DNA of 64,000 nt from Novosphingobium sp. (GTDB lineage Bacteria; Pseudomonadota; Alphaproteobacteria; Sphingomonadales; Sphingomonadaceae): positions 124,001-188,000 of the forward strand of contig NZ_JAIXPP010000020.1 of assembly GCF_027486195.1 (NCBI RefSeq). The letters run 5' to 3'. A program made the position numbers and the translations under genes. The notes under the pieces were generated by a model that made no database searches, had not been told where the DNA came from, and worked only from the letters and a program-made list of their open reading frames with translations. Of the stretch, positions 59,180 to 64,000 are shown piece by piece; position 1 is the stretch's first letter; each line of letters starts with the position of its first letter.

Positions 59180-62100
59180 ATGGACAGCTCAACCCCGATC
59201 GCCCGCACCGTTAAGCACGCGGCCAAGAATGTGGCGAACCTCCTCGCCACGGCCACACCGGCTGCCCTCATGGCAGGCGTGAGCCCCGCATTTGCCGACA
59301 CCACCGTCAGCACTGCGACGACCACCCCGCTGGTAACCTCGACCGCCGGCGCGGTGACCGTCGCCAGCGGCGGCACGATCAAGCTCGACACCGGCACGGC
59401 CGTGACGGTCGATGCATCGAAGGACGTGACGGTCCAGTCCGGCGGCACGCTCGACATGGGTGCGGGCAACGGCGCTGCGGGCGTCGTGGTCCAGAGCGGC
59501 ACCACTTCGAACGTCTCGAACGCCGGCACGATCCAGGTGCTGGAAAGCTTCACCCCGCCCGATACTGACGGCAACGGCATCCCCGAAGGGCCGATCGCGC
59601 AGGCGACTGGTCGCTACGGCATCCGCGTCGCCCCCGGCGGCACGGCCACCGGCACGATCTCGAACACCGGCACGATCACCGTCGATGGCCTCAACTCGGC
59701 TGGTATCGCGGTGGATTCGGCACTGACCGGCTCGGTCACCAACACCGGCACGATCAAGATCAAGGGCGACAATTCGGTCGGCATCCGCACCGGCGCGGTT
59801 TCGGGCAACGTTGCGGCGGGCGGCACTATCGGCGTGGTCGGCAGCGGCACGCAGGCGCTGGTGGTGGACGGCGATGTCGGCGGCCTCGTCAAGATCAACG
59901 GCTCGCTCTCGCAGTCGGCAAGCTATACGGCAGATAGCGGGGCAACGCAGACCCTGCCGCGCAGCGCGCTTTCCACCGGAAAGGCTGCTGTCGAAATCAA
60001 CGGCAACGTGGCTGGCGGCGTGATCGTGACAACCGCTTCGGGCAGCGGCACCACGGCGGAGACCACCGGCTCGATCCAGTCCGTGGGCAACGCCCCGGCG
60101 CTCCAGATCGGCGGCACCCGCGATATCACCATCGGCGGCGGCACCACCACCAATGGTACCTATTCGCTCGGCATCGACGGCAGCGTGGCGGCAACGTCCA
60201 CGTTCAGCTCGACCAACGCCTCGGCGGTCGTGATCGGCGGCAAGGGCGGCAACGTCACGCTGACCAAGGGCATCGCCGTGAACGGCAGCGTGACCGCCAC
60301 CACGGTCGACGCGGGCGCAGTCGGCATCCTGATCAACTCGGGCTCGACTGTCGGTACGCTCTACAATAACGGCACGATCAGCGCCGTGATCAGCCAGCCG
60401 GGCATCGGCTCTTCGGCGGCGATCAAGGACCTTTCGGGCACGCTCACCACGATCAACAACAACAAGACCATCTCGGTCACCGGTTCGAGCGAGGACCAGC
60501 TGGCCGCGATCGACGTCTCGGCCAACACCTCGGGCGTGACGATCAAGCAGTACCTCAACAGCACCGATGCAACCTCGCAGACCGCCGACAAGGCGGCCAC
60601 CGGCTACGATCCCGATACCGCCAAGGTCTACACCTCGATCAAGGGCAACATCTACACCGGCAGCGGCAACGATACGCTCGACATCGGTTCGGGCACGGTC
60701 ACCGGCAACAGCTTCCTGGGTGCCGGCAACGACACGGTGAAACTGGCTGACGATGCCAAGTACACCGGCAACATCGATTTCGGCACCGGCACGGGCTCGC
60801 TGGCGATGGCCGGCAACTCGCGCTTCACCGGCACGCTGATCCTGAACGATCAGGTCGGCACGCTGACCCTTGCCGACAAGGCAATCTATCGCGGCACGGT
60901 GACCGGCGGTTCGCAGCTGGCAGTCGCCGTGAACGGCGGCACGTTCGGGGCCAATTCGGCGACCACGACCACGATCAAGTCGCTCGATGTCGGCGCGACC
61001 GGCACGCTGGGCGTCTATGTCGACGGCGCGACGGGGACGGCCTCAAAGCTCGTGGCGAACACGGCGAACTTCGCCAGCGGCGCGAAGATCTCGGCCCGGG
61101 TCACCTCGCTCGCCAAGGCGGAAGGCACCTACACCGTGCTCAGCGCCGGTACGCTGACGGGCGGCGCCAACGTCGCCAGTTCGGCGCTCAACCTGCCGGT
61201 GCTGTTCAAGGGCACCGTGGCGGCGGCAGGCAACGACGTGACGCTGACGATCGCGCGCAAGTCTGCCAGCGAGATCGGGCTCAATGTCCCGCAGTCGCAG
61301 GCCTACAATGCGATCCTCGCCAACGCCGCGAAGGACACGCTGCTGCAATCGAGCCTGCTGCAGGCAGCCGATACCGCCACGCTGCAGACCCAGTTCAACC
61401 AGATGCTGCCTGATTATGCGGGCGGTTCGCTCGATCTGCTCACGCGCGGCACGCGCCTCGCGGCACGCCGGATCGATGACGATTCGAGCTGGTTCACCAT
61501 CAGCAATGCCGGTGCGTGGGTCGAACCGATCTACTTCAAGGGCAAGAAGACGGCCGGCACCACGCAGGGTTACAGCAACAGCGGCGGCGGTCTCTCGCTC
61601 GGCTTCGAGAAGGCGCTGGGCTTCGGCCACGTCGGCGGCTCGTTCACCTACTTCACGGGCAATTCGACCACTGATGCCACGCAGAAGGTCAAGGTTAGCG
61701 ACATCGAGCTGGCGGCGTTCTGGCGCCTCGCCTCGGGGCCGCTCTATGCCTACGCGCGCATCGGCTATGGCCGTCCCTCCTTCACTTCGACGCGCACCTT
61801 TGCCGGAACGGTCGATAGCCAGGCGTTCAGCTATAGCGCGGGCGGCAAGTGGAAGGGTACGATGATTTCCGGCGCGGGCGGCATTTCCTATGCCGTTCCG
61901 ATCGGCGATCATTTCAAGATCAAGCCGCGCGCGACGATCGAATACTTCCGCCTCAAGGAAAACGGCTACACCGAAACCGGCAGCGCCCCGCTGGCGCTGA
62001 CAGTGGCGGGCCGCACCAGCCAGGTGGTGAACGGCACGACCACGCTGGTGGCGAGCTGGAGCACGGCGCCGGGGGACTACGAAAACCGCCCCTTCACCGT

Positions 62101-62356
62101 CGAGGTCGAAGGCGGCCGCCGCAGCCGTATCTCGGGCGAGGTGGGCAACACCATTGCGACGTTCAATCGCGGCGCGACCAGCGGCGGCGATACTTTCACG
62201 CTCACAGGCCAGCAAATGCCTTCGGCCTGGACCGGTGAAGTCAGCCTGATTCAGGGCGGGCTCGACTACACGTGGAAGATCAGCGGCGGCTACGAAAAGC
62301 TGGAAGGCGGCGGCACCGGCTATTCGGCCCGCGCTTCGCTCGCCATCGCGCTCTGA
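59180..62356 (+). CDS. Autotransporter (type Va) with a passenger rich in TG-type beta-helix repeats
   Basis: This protein of about 1058 residues has an extended signal peptide (residues 1-40, KHAAKNVANLLATATPAALM). A long passenger (about 40-710) is made of threonine-, glycine- and asparagine-rich repeats such as SGGTIKLDTGT and SNTGTITV that should fold as a right-handed beta-helix. The C-terminal autotransporter beta-barrel (about 780-1058) ends in YSARASLAIAL. Starts at 59150 and 59159 are in frame; 59180 gives the most natural signal. It may act in adhesion or biofilm formation. A terminator follows at 62378-62408. Confidence 0.86.
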   Translation: MDSSTPIARTVKHAAKNVANLLATATPAALMAGVSPAFADTTVSTATTTPLVTSTAGAVTVASGGTIKLDTGTAVTVDASKDVTVQSGGTLDMGAGNGAAGVVVQSGTTSNVSNAGTIQVLESFTPPDTDGNGIPEGPIAQATGRYGIRVAPGGTATGTISNTGTITVDGLNSAGIAVDSALTGSVTNTGTIKIKGDNSVGIRTGAVSGNVAAGGTIGVVGSGTQALVVDGDVGGLVKINGSLSQSASYTADSGATQTLPRSALSTGKAAVEINGNVAGGVIVTTASGSGTTAETTGSIQSVGNAPALQIGGTRDITIGGGTTTNGTYSLGIDGSVAATSTFSSTNASAVVIGGKGGNVTLTKGIAVNGSVTATTVDAGAVGILINSGSTVGTLYNNGTISAVISQPGIGSSAAIKDLSGTLTTINNNKTISVTGSSEDQLAAIDVSANTSGVTIKQYLNSTDATSQTADKAATGYDPDTAKVYTSIKGNIYTGSGNDTLDIGSGTVTGNSFLGAGNDTVKLADDAKYTGNIDFGTGTGSLAMAGNSRFTGTLILNDQVGTLTLADKAIYRGTVTGGSQLAVAVNGGTFGANSATTTTIKSLDVGATGTLGVYVDGATGTASKLVANTANFASGAKISARVTSLAKAEGTYTVLSAGTLTGGANVASSALNLPVLFKGTVAAAGNDVTLTIARKSASEIGLNVPQSQAYNAILANAAKDTLLQSSLLQAADTATLQTQFNQMLPDYAGGSLDLLTRGTRLAARRIDDDSSWFTISNAGAWVEPIYFKGKKTAGTTQGYSNSGGGLSLGFEKALGFGHVGGSFTYFTGNSTTDATQKVKVSDIELAAFWRLASGPLYAYARIGYGRPSFTSTRTFAGTVDSQAFSYSAGGKWKGTMISGAGGISYAVPIGDHFKIKPRATIEYFRLKENGYTETGSAPLALTVAGRTSQVVNGTTTLVASWSTAPGDYENRPFTVEVEGGRRSRISGEVGNTIATFNRGATSGGDTFTLTGQQMPSAWTGEVSLIQGGLDYTWKISGGYEKLEGGGTGYSARASLAIAL

Positions 62357-62377
62357 TCGTTCGATCCGGAAAGAATG

Positions 62378-62408
62378 AGGGGGTGGTCTCTGGACTGCCC
62401 CCTTTTTT
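62378..62408 (+). terminator. Rho-independent terminator of the autotransporter gene
   Basis: AGGGGG (62378-62383) pairs with CCCCCT (62398-62403), extended by weaker pairs inside, and is followed by a run of six T residues (62403-62408). It lies 22 bp after the stop codon, before the convergent aminotransferase gene. Confidence 0.8.
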
Positions 62409-62417
62409 GTTGCAGGA

Positions 62418-63563
62418 TCAGGCCTGAATCAGCGCATTTTGCGCCTGAAACCACGGCACCATCCGCGCGATGGCTTCCTCCACCAGCGGGGTTGAAACCG
62501 CAAAGCTGAAACGCACGAAGCGGTGCCCATCGACCGGGTCGAAATCGATCCCCGGCGCAGTTGCGACACCGGTTTCCTCCAGCAGGCGGATGCAGAAGGC
62601 CATCGAATCCTGCGTGAGGTGGCCGATATCGGCGTAGACGTAGAATGCTCCGTCTGGCGGGGCGATCCGCGCGAGCCCCAAGGCCGGAAGCGCTGCCAGC
62701 AGCAGATCGCGATTGCGCGCATAGGTGCGGACATGGCCATCGAGTTCCGCGCCGCAATCGAGCGCCGCAAGGCCCGCGTGCTGGCTGAGCGAGGGCGGGG
62801 TGAGGAACAGATTGCCCATCCGCGCGCGCGCCTGATCGACCAGATCCGGCGGCACGACCAGCCAGCCCAGCCGCCAGCCCGGCATGCTGAAATACTTGGA
62901 GAAGCTGTTCACCACGATCGCCTCGCGGTCGGACGGCAGCATCGAGCTGGCCGGCGCGCCATAAGTGATGCCCTGATAGATCTCGTCCGAGACAATGCGG
63001 ATCCCGCGCGCGCGGCACACCTCTGCAATCGCAGCCATTTCCTCGGGCGCGATCACGGTGCCGGTCGGGTTGGCAGGGCTGGCGATGATCACGCCATCGG
63101 GCGCGGGATCGAGCGCTTCGAGCGCGGCGGCGGTGATCTGGTAGCCGACTTCCGGTCCGCACGGCAGCTCGACCGGCTCGATATGCAGCGCGCGCAGCGT
63201 GTTGCGATAAGCGACATAGCCCGGCCGCGCGATGGCGACGCGCGCGCCGGGGCCGAAGCGCAGCGAAAGCGCGATGACCAGCGCGGGCGAGGCTCCGCAG
63301 GTGAGCACGATTTGGGATGGCGAGACCGCAACCCCGGTGGTCTCCTCCACGTATCGTGCGAGCCGGGCCAGCAGTTCGGTGCTTTCCCAGTAGCCCTTGT
63401 CTTCCTCGTCCAGCACGGCGCGGGCACGGGCGAGCGCTGCGGCCGGCGCGCCGGTTGAGGGCTGGCCATACTCCATGCGGATAACCGAGCGGCCCTCGGC
63501 CATGAGGCGCTGGGCAATGGCGGAGATCGTGATGGCGTGAAACGGATCGAGCAGAGCGGTCAT
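62418..63563 (-). CDS. PLP-dependent aminotransferase (class I/II)
   Basis: This 381-residue fold-type I aminotransferase has ASPANPTGTVIAP, SDEIYQGITYG, the PLP lysine in NSFSKYFSMPGWRLGW (Lys in SFSKYF) and the C-terminal substrate arginine near RFVRFSFAVS. It could make an aromatic or branched amino acid or act on 2-oxo acids, and the substrate cannot be told from the sequence. The ATG at 63563 is the family start (MTALLDPFHAITIS). No operon partner is visible. Confidence 0.9.
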   Translation of the reverse strand: MTALLDPFHAITISAIAQRLMAEGRSVIRMEYGQPSTGAPAAALARARAVLDEEDKGYWESTELLARLARYVEETTGVAVSPSQIVLTCGASPALVIALSLRFGPGARVAIARPGYVAYRNTLRALHIEPVELPCGPEVGYQITAAALEALDPAPDGVIIASPANPTGTVIAPEEMAAIAEVCRARGIRIVSDEIYQGITYGAPASSMLPSDREAIVVNSFSKYFSMPGWRLGWLVVPPDLVDQARARMGNLFLTPPSLSQHAGLAALDCGAELDGHVRTYARNRDLLLAALPALGLARIAPPDGAFYVYADIGHLTQDSMAFCIRLLEETGVATAPGIDFDPVDGHRFVRFSFAVSTPLVEEAIARMVPWFQAQNALIQA

Positions 63564-63693
63564 GGAGGCTCACCTAGCACCACGCCCAAAGCGGCGCAAA
63601 GGTCCGGCAGTTGACAAGGACCGGCGCGCGGGCGAGCCTTCGCGGCAGATCCGGGCGGGAGAGCCGCACCGGGCACCGTGGGAGAGCCAGATC

Positions 63694-64000
63694 ATGTCGA
63701 CACCAGCCGGGGCGGCACCGCCGCATCAGATGCCTTTGGGCCAAGCCGCGATCATCACGCTGGGCGTGATCGTCGTGATCGCCGGTTTCGTCGCGCTGGG
63801 CGCGTGGCTGCATGTCACGCCGCTCTATGCGGGGTTCCTGCTGCTGTGGGCCTGGTCGGCGCTGCACGAACTCTCGCTCAAGGCGCTGCCCGGCGCGCTG
63901 ATCGGCGCGCTTACGGGGGCGAGCCTCAGCTTCATGCTGCAAACGGGCGCCGCAATGGGCAGCCCGCAGCTGATCATACTGGCGCTGCTGCTGATGATCG
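63694..64000 (+). CDS. Membrane protein, cut off at the right edge
   Basis: The frame from ATG 63694 (MSTPAGAAPPHQMPLGQAAI) is open for 102 codons to the edge. GGGAGAG lies upstream as ribosome site. At least three hydrophobic segments are visible (about residues 18-38, 43-60 and 68-88), so it is an integral membrane protein. No family was recognised, and the C-terminus is outside the window. Confidence 0.65.
   Translation, partial: MSTPAGAAPPHQMPLGQAAIITLGVIVVIAGFVALGAWLHVTPLYAGFLLLWAWSALHELSLKALPGALIGALTGASLSFMLQTGAAMGSPQLIILALLLMI

Noticed and set aside
59180..61300. Repeated sequences in the autotransporter as a CRISPR or DNA repeat array
   Set aside because: They are coding beta-helix repeats that vary at the DNA level, not spaced identical repeats.

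Overview
The window is high-GC DNA (my impression is about 65 percent) in which almost every base is coding. It looks like a chromosomal segment of an alphaproteobacterium of the order Sphingomonadales, probably Novosphingobium or a close relative. The evidence is the gene content and order (rpmH-rnpA-yidD-yidC-engB, trpS-murJ-secB, a Tim44-like gene followed by mltA and an Smr gene, and ubiE-ubiB), the frequent GTG and TTG starts, and the protein sequences themselves. The genus is an inference. No rRNA, tRNA, transposase, phage gene or CRISPR array was seen.

Layout. 1-9.7 kb is housekeeping: ubiquinone synthesis (ubiE, cut by the left edge, and ubiB), an acyltransferase, coaBC and dut, a DUF4136 lipoprotein, then trpS, murJ and secB. 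9.8-14.8 kb has a Tim44-like protein, mltA, an Smr endonuclease, dapE and a GST-like protein. 14.9-20.2 kb has a membrane GGDEF/EAL protein and the membrane-biogenesis cluster rpmH-rnpA-yidD-yidC-engB. In that cluster the rnpA frame is open through the whole of rpmH and has no ordinary start codon after it. 20.2-27.9 kb has a possible short RNA, a universal stress protein with an FNR-like site, a HAD hydrolase, a 3-oxoacid CoA-transferase, a second GST and an EmrAB-type efflux operon under a MarR regulator. 28-36 kb has lipid and membrane genes, a 5'-nucleotidase, a TetR regulator, a thermonuclease-like protein, 3-hydroxybutyryl-CoA dehydrogenase, a cobalamin adenosyltransferase and gluQ. 36-41.9 kb has a 27-residue membrane peptide gene, guaA, a Met/His-rich outer-membrane protein paired with a CueR-like MerR regulator, an azoreductase-like protein and a TauD-family protein that has lost its iron ligands.

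The most distinctive accessory region is 41.9-56.8 kb. A LysR gene faces dabB-dabA, an energy-coupled inorganic-carbon uptake system, followed three bases later by an uncharacterised DUF6671-like zinc-ribbon gene. Next, on the other strand, is a block of three overlapping photolyase/cryptochrome genes. One of these appears circularly permuted, with the FAD domain first and the alpha/beta domain last, and another is an iron-sulfur (6-4) photolyase. A DODA-type dioxygenase follows on the same strand. Then comes one very long gene fusing a GH18-like domain, a NodB deacetylase and a GT2 glycosyltransferase.

56.7-64 kb has an OmpR-type two-component system, a large autotransporter transcribed away from it, a PLP aminotransferase and a membrane protein cut by the right edge. 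Several regulatory sites are visible: two FNR-like boxes, a MerR-type promoter with a 19-bp spacer, palindromes at the marR, tetR and lysR starts, and a composite 44-bp element found in just two places (20.47 and 36.36 kb), each upstream of a short minus-strand unit that ends in a strong terminator.
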